DNA from: Candidatus Spechtiibacteriota bacterium
GTDB taxonomy: Bacteria > Patescibacteriota > Minisyncoccia > Spechtbacterales > HO2-43-30
Direction: 5' to 3'
DNA length: 8,125 nucleotides
NCBI GenBank assembly: GCA_016177905.1
Contig: JACOUK010000019.1
Coordinates: 1-8,125, forward strand
Shown here: positions 1 through 6,316 of the stretch, in pieces
Numbering within the stretch: the stretch's first letter is position 1
Layout of the letters: each line of letters starts with the position of its first letter
Position numbers and translations under genes: made by a program
Notes under the pieces: generated by a model
What the model saw: the letters and a program-made list of their open reading frames with translations, nothing else
The model's database searches: none
What the model was told of the DNA's origin: nothing

Positions 1-1482
1 ACATCCGCGCGTACTCCGACTCTCCAGTTTTTAGAATCCTCCTATCCGTCCTGCCTTCTTCAGGCATCGGGCATCGCGGTTGGCCTCCCTTGGGGAGAGC
101 CGGGAAATTCGGAAACCGGACATCTCGCTCTTGGCGCGGGGCGGACTGTGTTTCAATCTATCGCAAGGATTAAGACGTCCATTCAGGACGGTTCTTTTTT
201 TGAAAACCAAACTCTCAAAAACGCGGCAAACCATGTAAAGAAAAATAAGTCTTCGCTCCACTTGATGGGCCTTGTTTCTTCCGGCTCCGTGCATAGCTAC
301 ATTGACCATCTGTACGCGCTTCTCGATTTTGCAAAACTCGAGGGAATTTCAAATGTTTTTCTGCATATTTTTACTGATGGGAAAGACAGTCCGCCGCAAG
401 AAGCGGCAAAATTTGTTGCTCTTCTTGCAGAAAGAATGCGCTCTCAAAATCTCGGAACTGTAGCGTCCCTTATGGGGAGGGTGTACGCGATGGATCGCAA
501 TGATGCTTGGGAATACACGCAAAAAGCTTATGAACTGCTGGCCGAAGGGAAGGGAGAGGCGAGCGAAGACCCGGTCCAATACCTCGCCACATCCTACGTG
601 CATGGGATAACCGACCAATACATAAAGCCTGCAGTTCTTGCGCGACCTCATTTCATTAAAGAAAACGACGCGGCTATATTCTTTAATTTCCGGGAAGATA
701 GCGCGCGGCAACTCACGGAAGCGTTTATTGATCCTCTCTTCAACGGCTTTCCTCGTAAAAAAATCGAGAATCTTTTTTTCGTGACGATGACGCAATACGA
801 AGAGAAAATTCCCCTCTCGCGCGTCGCGTTCCCCCCGCTAAAAATCAGCTACCCTCTTGCAAGAATCCTTTCTCAAAGGCACAAATCGCAGCTCCACATC
901 GGAGAGTCTGAAAAATACGCCCATATCACATATTTTTTTAACGGACTCAACGAAAGGCCATATCCTCTTGAAGAACGCATATTGATCCCCTCTTTTGGCA
1001 CTCCCCATTATGAGGCATACCCCGAGATGGGAGCTTTTAAAATTATGGACAAAGTCCTTGGGGCAATCGGCACATTTGATTTTATTCTTATTAACTTTGC
1101 CAATGCCGATATGCTCGGACACACCGGCGATATGAGCGCTGTGATAAAAGGCGTCGAGGCAGTTGATCTCTGCCTAAGCAAACTTATGGAGAAACGCGAC
1201 CGAGAAACCGCGATCCTTATTACCGCAGACCATGGCAAAGCGGAAGAAATGTTTGATGCTAAAGTTCGCGCTGTGAAAACAAGGCACACCTCAAATCCAG
1301 TGCCGTTCTATCTTATCCACGAAAACAAAAAGGGGGCCTACAGAACCCCTCTTTCCCAGAAAAAACCGATTGGAATACTCGCCGATGTAGCGCCTACAAT
1401 CCTCGATCTTATGGGAATCCCGGTCCCAAACGAAATGACTGGACAAAATCTGCTGCCGGTATTAGAGTCTAATACCCAATAA
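1..1482 (+). CDS. gpmI: 2,3-bisphosphoglycerate-independent phosphoglycerate mutase, 5'-truncated by the window edge
   Basis: Interconverts 3- and 2-phosphoglycerate in cytoplasmic glycolysis/gluconeogenesis with a two-metal alkaline-phosphatase-type site. The frame is open from base 1 (493 codons plus TAA). The GTG at 148 is internal, because conserved family sequence lies upstream of it. The phosphorylated Ser is codon 37 in GNSETGHLALGAGR (Ser62 in the Bacillus enzyme), so about 25 residues, including the first metal Asp, lie outside. Other visible motifs: VHS near codon 98, DGKDSPP 126-132, GRVYAMDR 159-166, NFREDSARQL 229-238, KYAH 305-308, NADMLGH 368-374 (metal Asp and His), ADHGKAEEM 409-417 (metal Asp-His), RHTSNPVPF 428-436 (metal His), and a C-terminal LADVAPTILDLMGIP. 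Implied full length is near 518, normal for the family. Several usually conserved residues differ: DGRD is DGKD, NFRPDRARQ is NFREDSARQ, and ADHGNAE is ADHGKAE. Its last 14 bp overlap the convergent oxidoreductase gene. Confidence 0.95.
   Translation, partial: TSARTPTLQFLESSYPSCLLQASGIAVGLPWGEPGNSETGHLALGAGRTVFQSIARIKTSIQDGSFFENQTLKNAANHVKKNKSSLHLMGLVSSGSVHSYIDHLYALLDFAKLEGISNVFLHIFTDGKDSPPQEAAKFVALLAERMRSQNLGTVASLMGRVYAMDRNDAWEYTQKAYELLAEGKGEASEDPVQYLATSYVHGITDQYIKPAVLARPHFIKENDAAIFFNFREDSARQLTEAFIDPLFNGFPRKKIENLFFVTMTQYEEKIPLSRVAFPPLKISYPLARILSQRHKSQLHIGESEKYAHITYFFNGLNERPYPLEERILIPSFGTPHYEAYPEMGAFKIMDKVLGAIGTFDFILINFANADMLGHTGDMSAVIKGVEAVDLCLSKLMEKRDRETAILITADHGKAEEMFDAKVRAVKTRHTSNPVPFYLIHENKKGAYRTPLSQKKPIGILADVAPTILDLMGIPVPNEMTGQNLLPVLESNTQ
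1458..1476. repeat. 19-bp near-perfect palindrome at the convergent gene overlap
   Basis: GGTATTAGA-G-TCTAATACC has two perfectly complementary 9-base arms around one central base. It contains the TAG stop of the minus-strand oxidoreductase (1469-1471) and ends 3 bp before the plus-strand gpmI stop (1480-1482). As RNA it could fold on either strand with a stem of about 7 bp and a 5-nt loop. No U-tract follows on either side, so it is not a standard intrinsic terminator. It could be a bidirectional 3'-end hairpin or a dimeric protein site. The symmetry is seen directly; the function is inferred. Confidence 0.55.
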
Positions 1483-2197
1483 ATTGTTCAGTCTCAATAC
1501 TGTCCGGAGCAACTCCCATCTCCAAAAGAACCGCTTGCATTGAAAGAACCATGAGAGGCGGGCCTGTAATGTAGTACACGGGCAGCTTCAAATCCTCGAC
1601 ATATTTTGCGAGCATCTCTTTCGATATATATCCCCGCTCTCCATTCCATGTCATCTTTGATTTTTTCATCTCTGTCATCGTTGGTATGAATGTATAATTT
1701 TTATTTTCCTTCTCAATTCCCCTAAGTTCTGAAATATACGCGGCATCTTCGGGCCTGTAATTTGAGTAAAAAAGGGAAAGTTCGCCCGCGAGCCTCCTCG
1801 CTGTCGCGTCGAGGATGATGCTTCGAAACGGGGTGATCCCAATACCTCCGGCAAGAAACACGGCGGGCTTGCCTTGAGTTTTGTCTAGCGTCATTGATCC
1901 GTAAGGACCTCTAAGTTCAACTTCGCTTCCAATCTTCATTGTTCCAAACTCTCTCTTAAACGCGGTGTCGCGCATGCGGCACGCAACGATCAAATCCTCC
2001 TCATAAGGAGCGCTTGCGAGACAAAAGACCCGACGATTGCCCTCGGCGTCTGTTTCTTTTGGATTGATGAGCGTAACCAACACATGCTGACCGGCGATAA
2101 ACTCAAATCCTTTTGGCTTCTCGAAACGAAATTCCATCGTACTCTCGGCGATCTCTTTGCGCGCTTTTAGATTGACGACAAAGTAGTTTTCTGCCAT
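1469..2197 (-). CDS. FNR-family FAD/NAD(P)H oxidoreductase
   Basis: A 242-residue ferredoxin-NADP+ reductase-type flavoprotein with an FAD-binding beta-barrel (about 1-103) and an NAD(P)-binding Rossmann-like domain (about 110-242). Visible motifs: flavin-binding RVFCLASAP at 56-64 (usual form R-x-Y-S-x-x-S), GPYG at 97-100, pyridine-nucleotide motif GGIGITP at 117-123, TGPPLMV at 211-217 (usually CGPPxMV), and a C-terminal ETEQFIGY. The protein is cytosolic, with no signal peptide, membrane segment or 2Fe-2S domain, so it must pass electrons between NAD(P)H and a separate partner that cannot be identified here. It starts at ATG 2195-2197, 33 bp after tyrS, and is probably co-transcribed with it; no Shine-Dalgarno is visible. 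The flavin motif has Phe-Cys where Tyr-Ser is usual. Alternatives are a flavodoxin/ferredoxin reductase or a ferric- or nitric-oxide-related reductase. The family is certain, the substrate unknown. Confidence 0.88.
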   Translation of the reverse strand: MAENYFVVNLKARKEIAESTMEFRFEKPKGFEFIAGQHVLVTLINPKETDAEGNRRVFCLASAPYEEDLIVACRMRDTAFKREFGTMKIGSEVELRGPYGSMTLDKTQGKPAVFLAGGIGITPFRSIILDATARRLAGELSLFYSNYRPEDAAYISELRGIEKENKNYTFIPTMTEMKKSKMTWNGERGYISKEMLAKYVEDLKLPVYYITGPPLMVLSMQAVLLEMGVAPDSIETEQFIGY

Positions 2198-2230
2198 TTT
2201 GAGAATTTAAAAACCGATCATCGAGAAAAG

Positions 2231-3448
2231 CTACTCTGCCCGAATCTGCGCGAACCTCCTTCTTCCTGCCCGAATAATCATTTTGTTTTCGAGCACAACC
2301 TCTTGATCCCCGTAAGATACACTTTCCCATTCTCCATTTCCGCCAGGTCGCTGAATATGAATTCCCCCCTGCTCAATGAGCCGCCGCGCTTCGTTCTTTG
2401 AACCAACAAGGCCAGCCGCGATAACTAATTCAACAATATTCATTTTCTCTTTTTTCACCGTCACTTCGCGCATTCGCGAAGGAGCCTCTTTCCCTCCAAA
2501 AACTTTTCCGAATTCCGCTTCTGCCTTCTCCGCGGCATTCGCATTGTGATACATCGTGACAATTTCCCGCGCAAGCCTTGCTTTCGCGTCTCGAGGATTC
2601 AGCGATTTCACCATCTCTATTTCTTTAAGCGCGACCTCTGTGCATAATTCAAAACACTCCCACAGCATCTCGTCTGGGAGGGCCATCACTTTCCCGTACA
2701 TGTCTGGCGCGCTATCGTCCAAAGCTCTAACGTTCCCTTCGCTCTTTGACATTTTTGCTCCGGTAACTGGGTTCGCCAAGAGCCGCGTGGCAACAACGAA
2801 TTTCTCTTTTTTTAAGTACCTATTGACTAAATCCCGCCCCACAAGCATATTAAACAGTTGGTCGTTCCCGCCGATTTCAATATCTGTCTCAAGCGCCACC
2901 GAATCATACCCTTGCATCAATGGATATAAAAATTCGTGTACGCCTATGGGGCTTTCTTCTTGTATGCGCTTCTGGAACATATCGCGCGCGAGCATCTGCT
3001 GAACTGTAAACGACGAGGCGAGCTCCAATACCTTGCCAAACGACATTTTTCCAAGCCATGCGCTGTTGTACGCGAGTGCCACGGGATTTTCTTTTGAATC
3101 AAAATCCAGAATTTTCCCTGCTTGGCTTTTGTACGTATGCACATTTTCCAGCACCTGATCCTCGTCGAGCGGGACGCGCGTCTTTGCTTTGCCTGAAGGG
3201 TCTCCGATGCGAGCGGTAAAATCCCCGATCAAAAGCGTCACATGGTGCCCCAGCTTTTGAAAACGTTTTAAAAGAAGAAGGGGTATTGAATGTCCAAGAT
3301 GGATATGCGGACTGGTGGGATCTATGCCCAAATACACATTCAGCTTTCTTCCGCCCGAAAACTCCTTGAGCATCGCCTCGCGCGAGGGGATGATTTCCGC
3401 GATCCTACGCGTACACAGTTCGTTTATTTGATCAGCTTTTGATGTCAT
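2231..3448 (-). CDS. tyrS: Tyrosyl-tRNA synthetase
   Basis: Charges tRNA-Tyr with tyrosine; class Ic aminoacyl-tRNA synthetase, cytoplasmic homodimer. At 405 residues it has normal bacterial length. The Rossmann catalytic domain spans about 1-240: YLGIDPTSPHIHLGH at 39-53 carries the HIGH-type motif (HLGH) and substrate-site Tyr39 and Asp43. YPLMQGYD at 175-182 supplies the Tyr-Gln-Asp set (175, 179, 182) that recognises tyrosine and separates this family from TrpRS. GGNDQLFNMLVGRDL at 193-207 is typical of TyrRS, and KMSKS lies at 232-236. A helical anticodon-binding part follows, then a C-terminal S4 RNA-binding domain from about 337 to 395. The ATG start at 3446-3448 leaves 27 bp to the divergent PBP gene. 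No Shine-Dalgarno precedes it, and a candidate promoter lies very close, so the leader may be only about 10 nt. Confidence 0.97.
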   Translation of the reverse strand: MTSKADQINELCTRRIAEIIPSREAMLKEFSGGRKLNVYLGIDPTSPHIHLGHSIPLLLLKRFQKLGHHVTLLIGDFTARIGDPSGKAKTRVPLDEDQVLENVHTYKSQAGKILDFDSKENPVALAYNSAWLGKMSFGKVLELASSFTVQQMLARDMFQKRIQEESPIGVHEFLYPLMQGYDSVALETDIEIGGNDQLFNMLVGRDLVNRYLKKEKFVVATRLLANPVTGAKMSKSEGNVRALDDSAPDMYGKVMALPDEMLWECFELCTEVALKEIEMVKSLNPRDAKARLAREIVTMYHNANAAEKAEAEFGKVFGGKEAPSRMREVTVKKEKMNIVELVIAAGLVGSKNEARRLIEQGGIHIQRPGGNGEWESVSYGDQEVVLENKMIIRAGRRRFAQIRAE

Positions 3449-3451
3449 AAT
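3446..3451 (+). promoter_or_regulatory. Candidate -10 element for the PBP gene
   Basis: CATAAT matches the -10 consensus at 5/6 and overlaps the tyrS start codon on the opposite strand. A start near 3458 would give a leader of about 18 nt before the PBP ATG at 3476. The hexamer 17 bp upstream (TTTATT, 3423-3428) is a poor -35, so this is a weak call. It is listed because no other promoter space exists between these divergent genes. Confidence 0.2.
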
Positions 3452-3465
3452 AAAAGACTATAGGC

Positions 3466-3494
3466 ATCATACGATATGCGTGCAAAAAAATCAA
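3466..3494 (-). promoter_or_regulatory. Candidate promoter for tyrS
   Basis: On the minus strand, TTGATT (3489-3494, 4/6 to the -35 consensus) is followed by a 17-bp spacer and TATGAT (3466-3471, 5/6 to the -10 consensus). Transcription would start near 3459, about 10 nt before the tyrS ATG, giving a nearly leaderless mRNA. The -35 element lies inside the first codons of the divergent PBP gene. The match and spacing are seen; activity is inferred, and the sigma factor preferences of this organism are unknown. Confidence 0.35.
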
Positions 3495-5992
3495 AATTTC
3501 ACATCGTCGCGTTCCTGCTGAAACTTGGGCTTCTCTTTTTTATTTTCGGCGTAATTGCCGTTGGCGGGGTTTTCGCGTACTACGCGAAGGATCTTCCGAA
3601 TCCATCCAGCATTCAGGAAATTAAAATGCCGGAATCCACAAAAATTTACGATAGGTCCGGAAAAACTCTCTTATACGACATCCATGGGGAGCAAAAACGC
3701 ACCGTGGTGCCATCTGACGAAATTCCGCAGTTTATGAGAACAGCGACAGTTGTTGCCGAAGACAGCAATTTTTATCATCATTTCGGAATCGATCTTAGGG
3801 GAATCGCCCGCGCAGTGCTTACAAACCTAAAAAGAAAAACGGTGCTCCAGGGAGGATCCACCATAACCCAACAACTCATTAAGAACATCTATCTTTCCCC
3901 CGAACGCACGCTTCAAAGAAAGGTAAAAGAAATAATCCTTGCCTTTGAGATCGAGCTCAAATACAGCAAGGATGACATACTGCACATGTATCTCAACGCC
4001 GTGCCTTACGGATCCAACGCCTACGGAGTCGAAGCGGCAAGCCAAACATTTTTCCAGAAACGCGCAAAAGACTTAACCATTGCCGAGTCCGCGCTCCTTG
4101 CCTCTCTTCCAAAAGCCCCGACCGTCTACTCTCCTTTTGGCAACCACCCGGAACAGCTCAAAAAAAGGCAAGAATATATTTTGGAGCGAATGCGCCGGTT
4201 AGGATATATCACGGACACGCAATACGAAACTGCGGCGCACGAAACCTTGAACTACGCCCGGCAGGATCAGGGCATTAAAGCCCCTCACTTTGTGATGTAT
4301 GTGAGAGAATATCTTGAACAAATATATGGCGCGGATCGTCTTGAAAACCTAGGGCTTACTGTAAGGACAACCCTCGACTGGGAGCTCCAGCAGGAGGCGG
4401 AAAAAATTATAACAGAGTGGTCCGGAAAAAACGAGAAGCAGTTTCTTGCGAAAAACGCGGCCCTTGTTGCTCTCGATCCTTCTTCTGGTCAAATTCTTGC
4501 CATGGTTGGCTCGCGCGATTACTTTGACATTCAAAATGACGGAAACGTCAATGTCTCCATGCGCCCGCGCCAGCCCGGCTCCTCTTTTAAGCCTTTCGCG
4601 TACGCGGAAGCTTTTCAAAAAGGCTACACTCCGGATACTATGATTTTTGATGTTCAGACAAATTTTGGGGTCCAGGGAGCAGAAGAATACATTCCACAAA
4701 ACTACGACGAAAAATTCCGCGGGCCATTAACCTTCAAAGAGGCTCTCGCCCAATCAAGAAATGTGCCCTCCATTAAAGTGCTGTACCTTGCAGGCATCAA
4801 CGACACGCTGACCCTGGCACACTCAATGGGAATCACCACACTGAACGAACCTTCGCGATACGGGCTTTCTCTTGTTCTTGGGGGAGGCGAGGTAACGCTC
4901 CTTGACGAAACATCCGCGTATGGGGTGTTTTCCCAAGACGGAATGTATAACCCCAAAACTCCGCTTCTTTCTGTCACCTCAAAGAGCGGAGACGTGCTTT
5001 TCGAATTTACTCCCAAGCCCCAGCAAGTCCTTGAACCAGAAGTGGCTCGCCTTATAAACTCCATTCTTTCGAACAATAATTTGCGCGCGCCGGTATTTGG
5101 AGAAAAAAACTACCTTGACCTTTCCCCTCTAGAATCTGCCGTAAAGACAGGCACCACCCAAGAGTTTCGCGATGCCTGGACTGTCGGATACACAAAAGAT
5201 ATTGCTGTCGGAGTCTGGGTCGGCAACAACGACAACTCAAAAATGCGAGGCCGCGCGGATGGCTCAAAGGTTGCCGCTCCCATATGGAACAATTTCATGA
5301 AAAAAGTATACGAACTAAAGGGTCCGCAATCAACAAAATTCGCCCCTCCACAACCAATACAAACCGCAAAACCGATCCTAAACGGCGCGCTTGAGGGTTC
5401 TCTCATCATTCCTATTGACACGATCTCGCACAAACGAGCGACTCCATATACCCCGAAAGAGCTTGTTTTGGAGAAGGTGTTTTATCAGCCCCACTCCTTG
5501 CTTTTCTTTGTTCAAAAAGACAATCCCCAAGGAGACCCGCCGGCAAATCCTGCGAGCGATCCTCAATTTGCTCTTTGGGAAGAAGGAGTCACGGCGTGGA
5601 TTCAAGATATCAAAAACTCCCCTGAACAAACTTCGACCTCGTCTCTTCTTTTTGCCAGTCCCCCGGACGATTTTGATGACGTGCACACAGAAGAATCACT
5701 GCCCCAAATTTCGCTTCTTTCTCCCGCCGAACACGAGACAGTCCGGAGCGATGTTCCTTTTCACGTCCTTTTAAAAGTGCAGAATACATTCCCCGTGCAA
5801 AAGGTTGAAATCTTCTTCGACGACATAATTTTAAAAACTATCTCGCCCCTCAATATCCAAAATCAGGAATACTCTACTTTCTTGAAAGTCCCTCAAGGAG
5901 GAGACGCGGAGAAAATTCACATCCTTACGCTCCGCCTTTTCGATACCGTCTTAAATAAAGGAGAAGTGTCCCGCGAACTTTTCTTCCAGTAA
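3476..5992 (+). CDS. Class A penicillin-binding protein (peptidoglycan glycosyltransferase/transpeptidase) with C-terminal Ig-like extension
   Basis: A bifunctional PBP1A-type enzyme that polymerises lipid II and crosslinks peptidoglycan outside the membrane. The 838 residues run as follows. Residues 1-9 are a basic cytoplasmic tail and about 10-36 a single membrane anchor. The GT51 glycosyltransferase domain (about 55-235) has catalytic Glu95 in EDSNFYHHFGID, QGGSTITQQLIKN at 125-137, RKVKE at 148-152 and MYLNAVPYGSNAYG at 171-184. A linker follows, then the penicillin-binding transpeptidase domain (about 325-610) with the SxxK nucleophile at Ser369-Lys372 (PGSSFKP), SRN at 427-429 and KTG at 557-559. 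All catalytic motifs are intact. A Pro- and Asp/Glu-rich linker (about 615-740) leads to a beta-rich segment (about 742-838) resembling a bacterial Ig-like fold. The ATG start gives a clean membrane anchor; only a weak AGG lies 11 bp upstream. It is divergent from tyrS and convergent with the dciA-like gene. Confidence 0.95.
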   Translation: MRAKKSKFHIVAFLLKLGLLFFIFGVIAVGGVFAYYAKDLPNPSSIQEIKMPESTKIYDRSGKTLLYDIHGEQKRTVVPSDEIPQFMRTATVVAEDSNFYHHFGIDLRGIARAVLTNLKRKTVLQGGSTITQQLIKNIYLSPERTLQRKVKEIILAFEIELKYSKDDILHMYLNAVPYGSNAYGVEAASQTFFQKRAKDLTIAESALLASLPKAPTVYSPFGNHPEQLKKRQEYILERMRRLGYITDTQYETAAHETLNYARQDQGIKAPHFVMYVREYLEQIYGADRLENLGLTVRTTLDWELQQEAEKIITEWSGKNEKQFLAKNAALVALDPSSGQILAMVGSRDYFDIQNDGNVNVSMRPRQPGSSFKPFAYAEAFQKGYTPDTMIFDVQTNFGVQGAEEYIPQNYDEKFRGPLTFKEALAQSRNVPSIKVLYLAGINDTLTLAHSMGITTLNEPSRYGLSLVLGGGEVTLLDETSAYGVFSQDGMYNPKTPLLSVTSKSGDVLFEFTPKPQQVLEPEVARLINSILSNNNLRAPVFGEKNYLDLSPLESAVKTGTTQEFRDAWTVGYTKDIAVGVWVGNNDNSKMRGRADGSKVAAPIWNNFMKKVYELKGPQSTKFAPPQPIQTAKPILNGALEGSLIIPIDTISHKRATPYTPKELVLEKVFYQPHSLLFFVQKDNPQGDPPANPASDPQFALWEEGVTAWIQDIKNSPEQTSTSSLLFASPPDDFDDVHTEESLPQISLLSPAEHETVRSDVPFHVLLKVQNTFPVQKVEIFFDDIILKTISPLNIQNQEYSTFLKVPQGGDAEKIHILTLRLFDTVLNKGEVSRELFFQ

Positions 5993-5996
5993 CCCG

Positions 5997-6020
5997 GCGC
6001 GTCTCTGTATGCGCTTCTTT
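5997..6020 (+). terminator. Candidate intrinsic terminator after the PBP gene
   Basis: GCGCGT (5997-6002), loop CTCTGT and ATGCGC (6009-6014) form a 6-bp GC-rich stem with one G-U pair, followed by TTCTTT. It begins 5 bp after the PBP stop codon, within the 34-bp gap to the convergent dciA-like gene. The stem is short and the U-tract interrupted, so it is modest. On the minus strand the G-U pair becomes an A-C mismatch and no T-run follows, so it fits plus-strand termination better. Confidence 0.35.
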
Positions 6021-6026
6021 GCGGGC

Positions 6027-6314
6027 TTAGGAGATAAAGCGAATCTTTTTTACGTTTTTTGAACGCGCTTGCACTCGGTGTTTGATTTCTTCTTCTTGAA
6101 ATCTTAGTTCCGCGAGCAGAAATGGATTCGCTACTTTCACAAGCAATACGCCGTCCTTGGAAAGAGATACGGCCTGTGTCTTTGAAGCCGCGCTCACATT
6201 CACTTTTTCAATAACATCCCTCCATTCCTTTCCCCATGCGCGCCCTTCAAGTTCACAAAGCACATCCTTACGATTCTGAAAACGCTGGAGCGCGCCTTTA
6301 ATGCTTTGAAACAT
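6027..6314 (-). CDS. dciA: DciA-like DUF721 protein, probable replicative-helicase loader
   Basis: A 95-residue protein matching the DUF721/DciA pattern: a basic N-terminal helix, a Trp-centred motif (AWGKEWRDVIEKV, 26-38), a strand region ending in DGVLLVKVANPFLLAEL (54-70), a charged helix (RFQEEEIKHRVQ, 71-82) and a terminal strand KKIRFIS. DciA is known as the widespread bacterial factor that helps load the DnaB helicase in species lacking DnaC or DnaI. Most of this protein is the conserved domain alone, without a long tail. Its ATG lies 2 bp after the dnaN stop codon and no Shine-Dalgarno is visible, so translation is probably coupled to dnaN. Position behind dnaA-dnaN supports a replication role. 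recF, which often separates dnaN from this family, is missing. Assignment rests on pattern and context; DUF721 sequences diverge strongly. Confidence 0.78.
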   Translation of the reverse strand: MFQSIKGALQRFQNRKDVLCELEGRAWGKEWRDVIEKVNVSAASKTQAVSLSKDGVLLVKVANPFLLAELRFQEEEIKHRVQARSKNVKKIRFIS

Positions 6315-6316
6315 AT

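Noticed and set aside
148..150. GTG as the start of gpmI
   Set aside because: The frame stays open to base 1 and the upstream codons encode conserved GpmI sequence with the essential Ser, so the true start is outside the window.
31..309. Minus-strand open frame opposite the 5' part of gpmI
   Set aside because: It lies antisense to conserved GpmI sequence, including the catalytic Ser motif, and its translation resembles no protein family.
2198..2230. Promoter or terminator between tyrS and the oxidoreductase
   Set aside because: The 33-bp gap has only a tiny CGAT-C-ATCG symmetry, with no U-tract and no paired promoter hexamers; read-through is the simpler reading.
5391..5774. 127-codon plus-strand frame inside the PBP gene
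   Set aside because: It is out of frame with an intact PBP, with low-complexity Arg/Leu/Phe composition typical of a shadow frame.
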